Source: Sporosarcina luteola (GTDB lineage Bacteria > Bacillota > Bacilli > Bacillales_A > Planococcaceae). From it: a DNA stretch of 64,000 nucleotides. The position numbers and the translations under genes were made by a program. The notes below the pieces were generated by a model. The model was not told where the DNA came from. It saw only the letters and a program-made list of their open reading frames with translations, and searched no databases. The stretch is from positions 1 to 64,000 of the forward strand of contig NZ_JAMBNV010000005.1 in NCBI RefSeq assembly GCF_023715245.1, read 5' to 3'. Positions 43,241 through 55,066 of this stretch are shown here, one piece after another (the first letter of the stretch is position 1; the number at the start of each line of letters is the position of its first letter).

Positions 43241-44818
43241 TCAGTAGGAAGTAGCCCTCACTTCTGCTTTATTCCGTTTTGAAGTCCATACTGCAAACAA
43301 TCCAGCGATTAGAACGATGACTGCTGCAAGTCCGATCCAAACCGATCCTGTAAGCCCAAGAATAATATAGCCGATCGTCGCAATACCTGCTGAAATCAAT
43401 GCATAAGGGAGCTGCGTCGAGACGTGATCAATGTGATTGGATCCCGCACCGGTAGATGATAGGATCGTCGTATCGGAAATCGGTGAGCAGTGATCCCCGA
43501 AAACAGCCCCTGCCAATACTGCCGACAATGCAGGAAGCAGAAGTTCAGGCTCGGCATTGATCATAATCGTTCCTGCAATCGGAAGCAGGATTCCGAAAGA
43601 GCCCCAAGATGTCCCTGTCGAAAATGCCATCAAACCTGCGAGGACAAACATAATGACCGGAAGGAAGTTGACAGGTACATTTGACTGTTCCACGACACTT
43701 GATAGGAACGGCCCTGTTTCCAGGACACCGATCAAATGCGTCAACCCCCATGCAAAAATCAAGATGAGAATCGCCGGCATCATTGCGCTGACACCACTGA
43801 TGAATGCTTTGCCTACAAGGTTATACGAAGCAGTCTCGTTTTTGCCCATTTGTGAAATATAGAGGACAGCTGCCAATACTGTTCCTGCTAGACCGCCTAC
43901 CATCAATGACATTGGTACATCCGTGTTTTCGAAAATGGTCCAAATGCTCGCCGAGCCGCCAATGCGATAGCCCGTCCAAATCATCATCCCTAATGTAACG
44001 ATGACAAGTGTTATGATCGGCGCAATCAAATCGATGACACGGCCATAGGAGTGAATCGGGAAATCCTCTTTCAATTGGCCCGGAATCTCTTTATTCGGAT
44101 CGAAAAGCTCCCCTGTTTCTTGAGCACGCGTTTCATGTCTTTTCATTTCAAAATAATCGATATTCGTCCAAGCAAAGAAAAACACCATTGCCAACGTTGC
44201 GATGACGTAAAAGTTCATCGGTGCCATCATGAGAAATGCGGATAATGGCGAGTAACTGATTGCGGCAGACGTACCAAAAATGAGAGCCAATTGTCCGATG
44301 AGAAATGCGCCCCAGCTTGAAATCGGGGAGATAACGCAAATCGGAGCGGATGTGGAATCGATGAAATATGCCAATTTCGCTCTGGAAATGCGATGCTGAT
44401 CTGTAATCGGCCGCGCAATTTGCCCGACAGCCAATGAATTGAAGTAGTCATCCACAAATATGAGGATTCCGAGCAATACGGTCAGGAGCTTCGCGCCGCG
44501 TCTCGTTTTAATGCGTTTGACTGCCCAATCCGCAAAAGCCCTGCTTCCGCCTGACAAACTGACAAATGCCGTAATGACACCCAATAATAAAATGAATACC
44601 ATGATGAAAATATTATACGTATTCAATTCCCCTTCAGACCAGAAGGAGACGATCATGCCTGTCCAAAGATTTTGCAACGTATCGACCGGGGAAAAACTCG
44701 CGACCAATAAGGCAGCTGTTACAATTCCCGATCCGAGTGATAATAGTACCCTCTTTGTCACTAACACCATAACAATTGCCACGATTGGCGGCAAAATTGA
44801 AACCCAAGTGCCTATCAT
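43241..44818 (-). CDS. NhaC-superfamily transporter, likely lysine transporter
   Basis: This 525-residue protein has about 12 helices and family motifs LIFVDDYFNSLAVGQIARPI (about 118-137) and GAVFGDHCSPISDTTILSST (about 440-460). The general family is annotated Na+/H+ antiporter, but the lysine riboswitch directly upstream makes it a lysine transporter of the LysW type described in comparative genomics of L-box genes; this is an inference. The ATG is at 44818, and the gene ends at a strong terminator. Confidence 0.88.
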   Translation of the reverse strand: MIGTWVSILPPIVAIVMVLVTKRVLLSLGSGIVTAALLVASFSPVDTLQNLWTGMIVSFWSEGELNTYNIFIMVFILLLGVITAFVSLSGGSRAFADWAVKRIKTRRGAKLLTVLLGILIFVDDYFNSLAVGQIARPITDQHRISRAKLAYFIDSTSAPICVISPISSWGAFLIGQLALIFGTSAAISYSPLSAFLMMAPMNFYVIATLAMVFFFAWTNIDYFEMKRHETRAQETGELFDPNKEIPGQLKEDFPIHSYGRVIDLIAPIITLVIVTLGMMIWTGYRIGGSASIWTIFENTDVPMSLMVGGLAGTVLAAVLYISQMGKNETASYNLVGKAFISGVSAMMPAILILIFAWGLTHLIGVLETGPFLSSVVEQSNVPVNFLPVIMFVLAGLMAFSTGTSWGSFGILLPIAGTIMINAEPELLLPALSAVLAGAVFGDHCSPISDTTILSSTGAGSNHIDHVSTQLPYALISAGIATIGYIILGLTGSVWIGLAAVIVLIAGLFAVWTSKRNKAEVRATSY

Positions 44819-44865
44819 AAAAACATTCCTCCAATATTTGATTGAAGAACTATAGGTGAAAACAA

Positions 44866-45141
44866 AGGAAAAAAACCGACACCCATTGCACTAGGATGTG
44901 CATCAGGTGTCGGCTTATTCTACGGTCGTTTGTAAGATAATCTAAGATGTTTTATCTACGTACGATCTGTAGCTCATCATGCACTAATTGCATGACAGTG
45001 TCATTCCTATTCGGAATGACCCCAGCATGGATGGTTGGCGTTCCATTCCAAGCTTCGGCAAAACTTCCTTTCACGGGCGGTCTACGATGCCAATCTCGCG
45101 TCCATTACTAATAAGCCTTGCAGCCTCTACCTAATCGGTGT
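44866..45141 (-). ncRNA. lysine riboswitch (L-box) with terminator
   Basis: On the minus strand the aptamer (about 44965-45141) contains the L-box core in order: TTAGGTAGAGGCTGC, AGTAATG, GTGAAAGGAAG, GCCGAAGC, CTGTCATGCA and closing GAGCTAC that pairs with GTAG at the start. The expression platform at 44866-44912 is a terminator (CCGACACC/GGTGTCGG then TTTTTTT). Lysine binding should favour termination and lower expression of the downstream transporter. Confidence 0.93.
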
Positions 45142-45157
45142 TCCTCTTTGTTATCCT

Positions 45158-45185
45158 AGCATAACACAATTTCTCTATATTTCAA
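45158..45185 (-). promoter_or_regulatory. promoter of lysine-riboswitch transcript
   Basis: The minus strand reads TTGAAA (45180-45185), 16 nt, TATGCT (45158-45163), just upstream of the aptamer and just after the yunB stop. Confidence 0.65.
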
Positions 45186-45191
45186 GGGCTA

Positions 45192-46001
45192 TTATTGATT
45201 GCCAGGCGTGAATGGAACTTCAATTTGCGGAGGATTGTTTCCGCCCCCGTTATAGATTTGAGGAATTGGGCTCTGGATCAATCCGATAGCTACAGGTATC
45301 CGCTGTTCCACGACGCTTCTCTGCGTTGCAAGCGGGACGATTATCTGGACATTGACAGTCACCAATATATTCACTTCAATCATCGCGTTATTAATGCCGA
45401 ACTCAGTGATGCCTGTCTCGACAGTCGTCTGTGCTTCCCCGATAACGTGGAAACGTATCGGGATTTTAGGGCCGAAGTTCCCGATTAATGGAAGACCCGT
45501 CGCTTGCCCCATCGGCACGAAGAAGACGACGCCCCCTCCTTTTTCCATCGCTTCGGGATCATATTCGATGTCTTCACTGAGCGGAAGCATTTCCAAGTTC
45601 CCGCTTTCAGCCATTTTGAGATATGCCTCTATAAGACTATGGATTTCCGCCCTTGTTTTATTGATGATTTCAGCATTCATCGTATTTGTAACCATTCCAG
45701 GTGAACCACTCGGCACATTTTCGATGATATCATTCACATCATATATTTCGGTAGATCTTGATTTGATTGCCTGTGTGATGACATGCGCTGCAATCCTCTC
45801 CGTTTCAACTTCCGCATAGGAGAGATAAATCGGAGTGAGCTTTGAGTTTACAAAATATAGAAAAAGAGCGATTGTCACTAAAATCGCCGGGAAGATGAGT
45901 GGCAATAAACGACGCTTTCGGCGAGGTCTGCCATTATGATTGGAACCGCGATGCCGATTCCTTTTTTTATAATTTCGAGACGGTTGCCCATAAAATCTCA
46001 A
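45192..46001 (-). CDS. yunB: sporulation protein YunB
   Basis: This 269-residue protein has a basic N-terminus (KKRNRHRGSNHNGRPRRKRR), one helix (about 33-52) and an external domain with TPIYLSYAEVETERIAAHVI and TQAI and TRAEIHSLIEAYL. YunB of B. subtilis is made in the mother cell under sigma-E and is needed for efficient sporulation. A proline/glycine-rich end follows. TTG start 5 nt after GGAGGGG, which is inside a hairpin (46002-46043). It is the best evidence in the window for endospore formation. Confidence 0.9.
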   Translation of the reverse strand: MRFYGQPSRNYKKRNRHRGSNHNGRPRRKRRLLPLIFPAILVTIALFLYFVNSKLTPIYLSYAEVETERIAAHVITQAIKSRSTEIYDVNDIIENVPSGSPGMVTNTMNAEIINKTRAEIHSLIEAYLKMAESGNLEMLPLSEDIEYDPEAMEKGGGVVFFVPMGQATGLPLIGNFGPKIPIRFHVIGEAQTTVETGITEFGINNAMIEVNILVTVNVQIIVPLATQRSVVEQRIPVAIGLIQSPIPQIYNGGGNNPPQIEVPFTPGNQ

Positions 46002-46043
46002 AACGACCCCTCCTGCCTAATATTATGCAGGAACGGGGCCGTT
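46002..46043 (-). promoter_or_regulatory. hairpin enclosing the yunB ribosome binding site
   Basis: AACGGCCCCGTTCCTGC pairs with GCAGGAGGGGTCGTT around the loop ATAATATTAG. The second arm contains the whole GGAGGGG sequence and is followed by TTTTG. It may act as a yunD terminator, or block yunB translation on read-through RNA. Confidence 0.6.
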
Positions 46044-47458
46044 CATTCTTGATTAGAATGTGGGCTTCTCACATCCAGATCAGTTCGGCTGTCTCTTTTC
46101 ATTCCGTACCAGATGAAAACATCACGAATCAGTTCGGGCATATGGTATTCTATCTTTGCCTGTTGTAAAGACGGAAAAAAGAATCCGAATGTGAACATAT
46201 CCAGAGTTGCCACCTTGTACGTTTTTCCAACTTCCACTTTTCGATTCCCGGCAAATAATTCCCCATCGTCTGTCCGGAAGAGCCTCTCAAAAATCATTTT
46301 CCCCATGTACGTGCCGCGAAAGCCGAGACCTTTAATTTCCGTTTCCGGCCATGTTTCATTGCTGGACAGCCTATGAACCTCCAGCAGGTCTGCCCCATCC
46401 AACGTAACCGTACAAGGATTTATCGGATGCGGCAGCAAGGCATGCACCATGCGTTTTGTCACCCAGCCCTTTTCGAGGCTCCCTAGGAATATCCCTGCAT
46501 TGAACATCGCACAGTCCGCACCCGTGTACTCAATAATCGCCCTTCCGAAGAATGAAGACATCGGGCTATCCATGAAGAGCTGTTGCTTTAAGGGCATCTT
46601 TGTATAGAAGACGTTTTCCTTCAACGCTTCATTCCCAGCCTGAATAAGGTCTTTCACTTCCTGTACGTCCTCTTCCCGGCTTTCCAGCCCGCTCACATGA
46701 ATAACTTCCGCTTTTTTTTCGATGACCTTTTTCTCGTTTGCATCGAACTGGATTTCAACATGCCCGACATACTCTCCGAACTTCCCTGTAGCAGCCAATA
46801 AGGTGTCATTTACCATTTCACCTTCAGGGAATAAATGATGAGTATGCCCTCCTAAAATGACGTCAATCAGGTCGCTTTCTTCAGCAAGACGCCTGTCTTC
46901 ATTCACACCTAAATGCGATAGGCAGACAATGATGTCCGTGCTACGCCGGATTTGTTCGGCCACACTTTCGACTAATTGCCTCGGTTCTCCGATATGCCAA
47001 CCTAACTTCGTATAAAATCCCGTATACATTGCCGTAGCGCCTATGACCCCGATCCTAAGCCCATTAGCTGTTTTGTATATCTTGTAAGGCTTCAGCCATT
47101 TTGGAGGAGAACCATCCGTCTCCGATAAATTGCAAAGGATGACATCGAAATCAGCGCCTTCGTAAAGGGAGCTCAACGCTCTTTTGGACATAGTAATTCC
47201 TTCATTATTGCCGATTGTCACTGCATCGTAACCTGCCCTGTTCAACAATGCGACATTGCCCTTGCCCGATGTCCCTTCTGTGAAAGGATGGGAGCGGTCG
47301 ACATGGTCACCGATGTCGAAAATGAAGCAGGTTTCCCGTGTGGAATTGTGCAGCTGTCTCTGTGAGTGGAAATATCTGCTAATCTTCGGCCAACTATCGA
47401 AGTGGCTATGGATATCATTCGTATGATAGATATGGATCGTTTCTACATTGCGTTGCAT
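46043..47458 (-). CDS. yunD: 5'-nucleotidase-like metallophosphatase (YunD)
   Basis: This 471-residue protein has a calcineurin-type phosphoesterase domain (about 5-230; YHTNDIHSH, GDHVDRS, GNNEG, LSHLG, GGHTHHLF) followed by a 5'-nucleotidase C-terminal domain (about 270-440). The usual GNHE is GNNE here, a substitution of one motif histidine. No signal peptide is seen, so it is cytosolic, unlike secreted UshA. It is third in a yunF-yunE-yunD set, 3 nt after yunE. Confidence 0.9.
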   Translation of the reverse strand: MQRNVETIHIYHTNDIHSHFDSWPKISRYFHSQRQLHNSTRETCFIFDIGDHVDRSHPFTEGTSGKGNVALLNRAGYDAVTIGNNEGITMSKRALSSLYEGADFDVILCNLSETDGSPPKWLKPYKIYKTANGLRIGVIGATAMYTGFYTKLGWHIGEPRQLVESVAEQIRRSTDIIVCLSHLGVNEDRRLAEESDLIDVILGGHTHHLFPEGEMVNDTLLAATGKFGEYVGHVEIQFDANEKKVIEKKAEVIHVSGLESREEDVQEVKDLIQAGNEALKENVFYTKMPLKQQLFMDSPMSSFFGRAIIEYTGADCAMFNAGIFLGSLEKGWVTKRMVHALLPHPINPCTVTLDGADLLEVHRLSSNETWPETEIKGLGFRGTYMGKMIFERLFRTDDGELFAGNRKVEVGKTYKVATLDMFTFGFFFPSLQQAKIEYHMPELIRDVFIWYGMKRDSRTDLDVRSPHSNQE

Positions 47459-47461
47459 GGC

Positions 47462-48286
47462 TCAACCCCAAATCCCCTCAATGATTGACCTAATTCCGAA
47501 TAGTAACAGCATGATCCGAAGTACGAGGACCAATGTTTCCGAGCTCATCTTCCTGTTAAGCATCGTTCCGATCATACCGCCGATATAAGCTCCGGGAATG
47601 ACAGAAAGTGCATATAGCCAAGGGACATGCCCTAGAGAGATATGCGTGATCGAATTGACGATGGCTGATAGGAATACTATGAACATCGATGTACCGACAG
47701 CAACATGCGGCGGAAATAGGAACAGCAAGATTAGTGCAGGCACAATCATTGTTCCTCCTCCGATTCCGAAAAGGCCGGATGTGAATCCGATGATGAATGT
47801 CAATATGAGTGCAAACCATACCGGATACCCATATACATGCGACTCGCCTTGCGTGTCGATAAATGTCCTTGGCTTGCCGTGCTCGACAAACCATTGGATC
47901 GGTTTTAGATACTTGCGTGCAAGCAAAAGAATGGAAAGGACAATGAGTAGTATGCCGAAATATAAATTAAAGGATGGTAAATCCATTCCTTTATTCACAA
48001 ATGCCCCGAGAATCATCCCTGGTATGGAGCCTGCGAAGAAGATCCATCCGGTTCGGTAGTCCACGGTTTTCACTTTCATATGCGAAATAGTGGAAGATAG
48101 GCCGTTAAAGATCATCATGATAACGGAAATCCCTACTACGCTTTGAGGAGTGATGCCCGGAATCCACCCAAAATTGATGCCAACCAATAGTGTCAGCGGT
48201 ACGAGAATCGTTCCGCCTCCGAGTCCGACGATGGATCCCATTACGCCGGATATTGCACCAATAATTGCTAACAACAGAAACGCCAT
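47462..48286 (-). CDS. yunE: TSUP (TauE/SafE) family membrane transporter (YunE)
   Basis: This 274-residue membrane protein of eight to nine helices is built of two repeats, each with the GxGGG motif: GSIVGLGGGTILVPLTLL near residue 17 and GLFGIGGGTMIVPALILL near 171. The family moves sulfite, sulfoacetate or other organic anions; the substrate here is unknown. GAGGAGGGG precedes the ATG and lies at the end of yunF, 2 nt away. Confidence 0.9.
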   Translation of the reverse strand: MAFLLLAIIGAISGVMGSIVGLGGGTILVPLTLLVGINFGWIPGITPQSVVGISVIMMIFNGLSSTISHMKVKTVDYRTGWIFFAGSIPGMILGAFVNKGMDLPSFNLYFGILLIVLSILLLARKYLKPIQWFVEHGKPRTFIDTQGESHVYGYPVWFALILTFIIGFTSGLFGIGGGTMIVPALILLFLFPPHVAVGTSMFIVFLSAIVNSITHISLGHVPWLYALSVIPGAYIGGMIGTMLNRKMSSETLVLVLRIMLLLFGIRSIIEGIWG

Positions 48287-48288
48287 TA

Positions 48289-49149
48289 TTACCCCTCCTC
48301 AAAAAAGTCAAGCTGCTTAGGTGCGAGTGCCTGGAAGTTAATGCCCATCATTTTTTGATAGCGTTTTGCGTTCTCAGCTGCATGGCCACCAGAATTATTA
48401 TTAAAAATGACAAATACGTTCTCCGCTTCGCTCTCCAGTTTTCGGGTCGCCTGACGGATTTCTTCTAGATCTCCGTCTGAATAATTATAGAGATAACGGA
48501 CTTTGCGCCATGCTTCATTGTCACCAGTCGTATTTCGCCAGCCATTTACATTCCTACCGTGCAGGCGGACAAACACCTTATCGCTTCGTGTTGGTTCAGC
48601 AACGAGCGGGACACTTCCTACGCCAGCTTGCGGCTCGTCACAGACGGTGTGAATGAAATCCAGCTCCTTAAGGAATGAAAGTGTCTTTTCCTGCATAGAG
48701 GGAGCGTACCAGGATTGATGGCGGAACTCGATCGCCACGTCATAGCCATCGAGCTGACTTCTTATATATCTGATTTGGTCCACGTTTTCCTTTTTGCAAT
48801 CAAACCAAGGCGGAAATTGAACGAGAATCATAGCAAGCTTCCCGGCGGTCCGCATCGGATCGATGGAAAGCTTGAACTGCTGGAACATTTCTTCAGGAGA
48901 TGAATACGGCAGCTTTCCTCGTTGATGGCCTGTCATTCCTTGATACGCTTTTACGATGAATTGAAAGTCATCTGGTGTTTCGGCAATCCACTTTTGGATA
49001 TTACGCTCCGGCTGGATTGCATAAAAGGATGCGTCCAGCTCAACTATTGGAAAGTGGGAGCTGTAATCGATCAATTTCTCATTTTTTTTGGAAGTTGGGG
49101 AATAGACATCCGGATGGTCGCCCCATCCTGTCAATCCGACGTGTATCAT
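48289..49149 (-). CDS. yunF: DUF72 protein (YunF)
   Basis: This 286-residue TIM-barrel-like protein of the DUF72 family has VGLTGWGDHPDVY at the start, the motif VELDASFYAIQ at about 35-45 and the conserved VFVRLHGRNVNGW near 190. DUF72 proteins are widespread and of unknown catalytic role. AGAGGGA precedes the ATG. It is the first gene of the yunFED group; its upstream region contains the 21-bp repeat array. Confidence 0.87.
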   Translation of the reverse strand: MIHVGLTGWGDHPDVYSPTSKKNEKLIDYSSHFPIVELDASFYAIQPERNIQKWIAETPDDFQFIVKAYQGMTGHQRGKLPYSSPEEMFQQFKLSIDPMRTAGKLAMILVQFPPWFDCKKENVDQIRYIRSQLDGYDVAIEFRHQSWYAPSMQEKTLSFLKELDFIHTVCDEPQAGVGSVPLVAEPTRSDKVFVRLHGRNVNGWRNTTGDNEAWRKVRYLYNYSDGDLEEIRQATRKLESEAENVFVIFNNNSGGHAAENAKRYQKMMGINFQALAPKQLDFFEEG

Positions 49150-49230
49150 ATGATCCCTCTTTCCGGTTCGTAGATGAATAATGTCATCATATCATATGTC
49201 GATGAGGGGATTCCGCCATTTTGCATCATG

Positions 49231-49503
49231 GCTTTAAGCGCGGAAGGAGAAGTTATGAGCGCGGGGGCCGGGTTTACGAGCGCGATGCCGCATGTTATGA
49301 GCGCGATGCCGCATGTTATGGGCGTGATGCCGCATGTTATGGGCGCGATGCCGAATGTTATGGGCGCGATGCCGCATGTTATGGGCGCGATGCTGCATGT
49401 TATGGGCGCGATACTGCAGGTTATGAGCGCGAAACTGCAGGTTATGAGCGCGAAACTGCAGGTTATGAGCGCGATGCGGCTTGTTATGAGCGCAGGATTT
49501 GAA
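49231..49503 (+). repeat. tandem array with 21-bp period
   Basis: About 12 units start with GTTATGAGCGC or GTTATGGGCGC, at 49252, 49273, 49294, 49315, 49336, 49357, 49378, 49399, 49420, 49441, 49462 and 49483, every 21 bp without exception; 49231 holds a degenerate unit. The first 11-13 bases are best conserved, while the rest drifts (ATGCCGCAT to AAACTGCAG). Because 21 is a multiple of 3, open frames run through it on both strands, giving 7-residue repeats; these lack start signals and are not called as genes. Confidence 0.9.
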
Positions 49504-49510
49504 AATAGAA

Positions 49511-49537
49511 AAAACCGCCTGCAATGAGGCGGTTTTT
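49511..49537. terminator. terminator of the suf operon
   Basis: The hairpin AAAACCGCCT/AGGCGGTTTTT has A and T runs on both sides, 13 nt beyond the sufB stop. Confidence 0.88.
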
Positions 49538-49549
49538 CTTGTTGCTATA

Positions 49550-50947
49550 TTAACCGATTGAACCTTCCATTTCAAAGCGAATCAAGCGGTTCATTTCGAC
49601 TGCGTATTCCATCGGCAATTCTTTCGTGAATGGCTCGATGAAGCCCATAACGATCATTTCAGTCGCTTCAAGCTCAGGAATTCCGCGGCTCATCAAGTAG
49701 AAGAGCTGCTCTTCCGAGACTTTCGAAACTTTCGCTTCGTGCTCGAGTGAAATGTTGTCATTGAAGATTTCGTTGTATGGAATCGTATCGGACGTCGATA
49801 GTTTATCCATGATGAGCGTGTCACATTCGATATTCGCACGTGCACCGTCTGCACGGCGGCCGAAGTGGACGATCCCACGGTACGTAACTTTACCACCGTG
49901 TTGGGAAATCGATTTCGAAACGATTGTGGATGACGTGTTCGGCGCCAAGTGCATCATTTTTGCTCCTGCATCTTGGTGCTGCCCTTTACCAGCCAAAGCG
50001 ATGGACAATGTCATACCACGTGCACCTTCACCTTTAAGGATACATGCAGGGTATTTCATCGTCAGCTTCGAACCGATGTTACCGTCGACCCATTCCATTG
50101 TTGCGTTCGCTTCACATACTGCACGCTTCGTAACTAGGTTGTAAACGTTGTTTGCCCAGTTTTGAATCGTTGTGTAACGGCAGTACGCATCTTTTTTAAT
50201 GATAATTTCAACGACCGCACTGTGGAGTGAGTTCGTTGTGTAAACAGGTGCAGTACATCCTTCAACATAGTGGACGCTTGCGCCTTCGTCTACAACGATC
50301 AGCGTACGTTCGAATTGCCCCATGTTTTCCGAGTTGATACGGAAGTAAGCTTGAAGCGGTGTGTCCAGTTTGATGCCAGGCGGTACATAGATGAATGAAC
50401 CACCAGACCATACAGCGGAGTTCAGTGCAGCGAACTTGTTATCTGTGTTCGGAATGACTGTTCCCCAATATTTTTTGAACAACTCTTCGTTTTCACGCAA
50501 TGCTGAGTCTGTATCTTTGAAGACGATGCCCATATCTGTGAGCTCTTCCTTCATGTTGTGGTAAACAACTTCGGATTCGTACTGTGCAGAAACACCAGCA
50601 AGGTATTTTTGCTCAGCTTCAGGAATACCTAATTTGTCGAACGTGCGCTTGATTTCTTCAGGCACTTCATCCCACGAACGCTCTGTCGCTTCGGAAGGTT
50701 TTACGTAATATGTGATTTCATCGAAGTTCAGTGAACCTAAATCTCCGCCCCATTGAGGCATCGGTTTGCTGTAGAAGATTTCAAGGGATTTCAGACGGTA
50801 GTCCAACATCCATTGAGGTTCATTTTTCATACTCGAAATTTCTTCAACTATTTCACGTGTCAACCCACGCTCCGAACGGAAAACAGATACGTCTTTATCC
50901 GCGAAACCATATTTGTAATCGCCAATATCAGGCATTTTCTTAGCCAT
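49550..50947 (-). CDS. sufB: Fe-S cluster assembly protein SufB
   Basis: This protein of about 465 residues is the scaffold subunit of the SufBCD complex on which Fe-S clusters are built. It has a beta-helix core with the family blocks [41 protein letters not shown] and [20 protein letters not shown], and the conserved cysteine of [15 protein letters not shown] lies 7 nt before the second ATG (50947). It is last in the sufCDSUB order typical of Firmicutes. Confidence 0.96.
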   Translation of the reverse strand: MAKKMPDIGDYKYGFADKDVSVFRSERGLTREIVEEISSMKNEPQWMLDYRLKSLEIFYSKPMPQWGGDLGSLNFDEITYYVKPSEATERSWDEVPEEIKRTFDKLGIPEAEQKYLAGVSAQYESEVVYHNMKEELTDMGIVFKDTDSALRENEELFKKYWGTVIPNTDNKFAALNSAVWSGGSFIYVPPGIKLDTPLQAYFRINSENMGQFERTLIVVDEGASVHYVEGCTAPVYTTNSLHSAVVEIIIKKDAYCRYTTIQNWANNVYNLVTKRAVCEANATMEWVDGNIGSKLTMKYPACILKGEGARGMTLSIALAGKGQHQDAGAKMMHLAPNTSSTIVSKSISQHGGKVTYRGIVHFGRRADGARANIECDTLIMDKLSTSDTIPYNEIFNDNISLEHEAKVSKVSEEQLFYLMSRGIPELEATEMIVMGFIEPFTKELPMEYAVEMNRLIRFEMEGSIG

Positions 50948-51028
50948 CATTATTCCTCCGTTCTAACATTTGTATTGCTTTACCCTAGTTGCCCGGCATG
51001 CAACTTATCGCCGGGAACCGTTTTCGGA

Positions 51029-51468
51029 TTATTGCTCGTCTTCTGACCCGAGACCTTTTTCCATAGCCTTCCATGCAAGTGTTGCACACTTGATGCGCGC
51101 AGGGAATTTGGCGACTCCGGAAAGGGCTTCGAGATCACCCAAATCGATGGATTCATCAATTTCTTTACCAAGCATAATGTCCGAAAACACTTGGGCGTAT
51201 TTTACAGCCGTGTCGATGTCTTTGTTCTTGATCATTTGTGTCATCATTGACGCGGATGCCATGGAGATTGAACAGCCTTCCCCTTCGAACTTGGCATCTT
51301 GCACAATCCCATCTTCGACATTGAGGGTCAGATGGATGACATCTCCGCACGTCGGATTGTTCATGTCGATTGTGATATTGTTCTCTTCCAGTACACCTTT
51401 ATTCCGTGGATTTTTATAATGATCCATGATTACTGAACGATATAGCTGGTCTAATTTATTTGTAGGCA

Positions 51469-51469
<1 letters not shown>
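51029..51469 (-). CDS. sufU: Fe-S assembly sulfurtransferase SufU
   Basis: This 146-residue protein receives sulfur from SufS. The Zn/sulfur-acceptor ligands C41 and D43 (NPTCGD), C66 (GEGCSIS) and C128 (IKCATL) are all present, as is the SufU-type insertion between C66 and C128. The ATG overlaps the sufS stop (TAATG), implying coupled translation. Confidence 0.95.
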
Positions 51470-53993
<2,524 letters not shown>

Positions 53994-54011
53994 TTTGAAT
54001 CGTCCCCTTTC

Positions 54012-54791
54012 TTATGCTTCTTGTCCTACTGTTTCATCTTCGATTCCTAATTCTTCCTTAATCCAATCATAACCAGCCTCTTCAAGCTGTTTCGCAAGCT
54101 CTGCTCCGCCGGATTTAACAACTCTGCCCTGCATCATAACGTGGACAAAGTCAGGCGTGATGTAGTCGAGAAGGCGTTGGTAGTGAGTGATGATCAGGCA
54201 TCCGAATCCTTCTCCGCGCATTTCATTGATTCCTTTTGAAACGACTTTCAATGCATCGATGTCGAGACCGGAGTCAATTTCATCAAGTACTGCAAATTTC
54301 GGCTGCAGCATCATCAATTGAAGGATTTCATTGCGTTTTTTCTCTCCGCCGGAGAATCCTTCGTTCAAATAACGAGTCGCCATATCTTGATCCATTTCAA
54401 GGACGTCCATCTTACTGTCCAATTCACGGATGAATTTCATAAGGGATATTTCATCGCCTTCTTCACGGCGCGCATTGATTGCAGAGCGCATGAAGTCCGC
54501 GTTCGTTACTCCATTAATTTCACTCGGGTATTGCATTGCAAGGAAAAGTCCCGCTTTAGCGCGCTCATCCACTTCCATTTCAAGGACATCTTCGCCATCA
54601 AGCAAGACAGATCCGGAAGTCACCTCATATTTTGGGTGGCCCATGATTGCTGATGCAAGTGTCGATTTACCGGTTCCGTTAGGTCCCATGATCGCATGGA
54701 TCTCACCTGTATTGATTGTTAGGTTGACGCCTTTCAATATTTCCTTACCTTCAATTTCTACGTGAAGGTCTTTGATTTCCAAAGTTGCCAT
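54012..54791 (-). CDS. sufC: Fe-S assembly ATPase SufC
   Basis: This 259-residue ABC-type ATPase has Walker A GPNGTGKS (36-43), signature GFSGGEKKR and Walker [15 protein letters not shown]. It powers SufBCD remodelling in the cytosol rather than transport. The ATG at 54789-54791 after GGAGG is the correct start; upstream in-frame residues to 54833 are not part of the family. It is the first gene of the operon. Confidence 0.96.
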   Translation of the reverse strand: MATLEIKDLHVEIEGKEILKGVNLTINTGEIHAIMGPNGTGKSTLASAIMGHPKYEVTSGSVLLDGEDVLEMEVDERAKAGLFLAMQYPSEINGVTNADFMRSAINARREEGDEISLMKFIRELDSKMDVLEMDQDMATRYLNEGFSGGEKKRNEILQLMMLQPKFAVLDEIDSGLDIDALKVVSKGINEMRGEGFGCLIITHYQRLLDYITPDFVHVMMQGRVVKSGGAELAKQLEEAGYDWIKEELGIEDETVGQEA

Positions 54792-54854
54792 TCCAATACC
54801 TCCAATATGATAAAGATGAACGGGGTAAACCATTCTCTATTTAGTATCATTCTA

Positions 54855-54883
54855 ATTTTAGCTCATTCTGCACGTTGTTGCAA
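54855..54883 (-). promoter_or_regulatory. suf operon promoter
   Basis: The minus strand reads TTGCAA (54878-54883), 17 nt, TAAAAT (54855-54860), with start near 54848, about 57 nt before sufC. Confidence 0.7.
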
Positions 54884-55018
54884 ATCATTAAGAATTATTA
54901 TCGTTTTATGGGGAAAATATGAGTATTACAACGTTTTGTTAGTTTGTTTGAAATGAAACCCATTTTCAATTATCGGCTGCTTACTGAGAATCAATGAATA
55001 TGGCTTTATTTATAAATA

Positions 55019-55063
55019 AAAAATAGAAGGCAGGGAATTTTAATATTCCTCCTTCTACTTTTT
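55019..55063. terminator. terminator after DAACS transporter gene
   Basis: The imperfect hairpin AGAAGGAGGAAT/ATTCCCTGCCTTCT is flanked by A and T runs. Confidence 0.75.
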
Positions 55064-55066
55064 AAG

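Noticed and set aside
49174-49575. Open frames on both strands through the 21-bp array giving 7-residue repeats (for example VMGAMPH)
   Set aside because: A 21-bp period keeps any stop-free frame open. No ribosome binding site is present, the reading extends into the sufB end or terminator, and the drift pattern is not that of codons.
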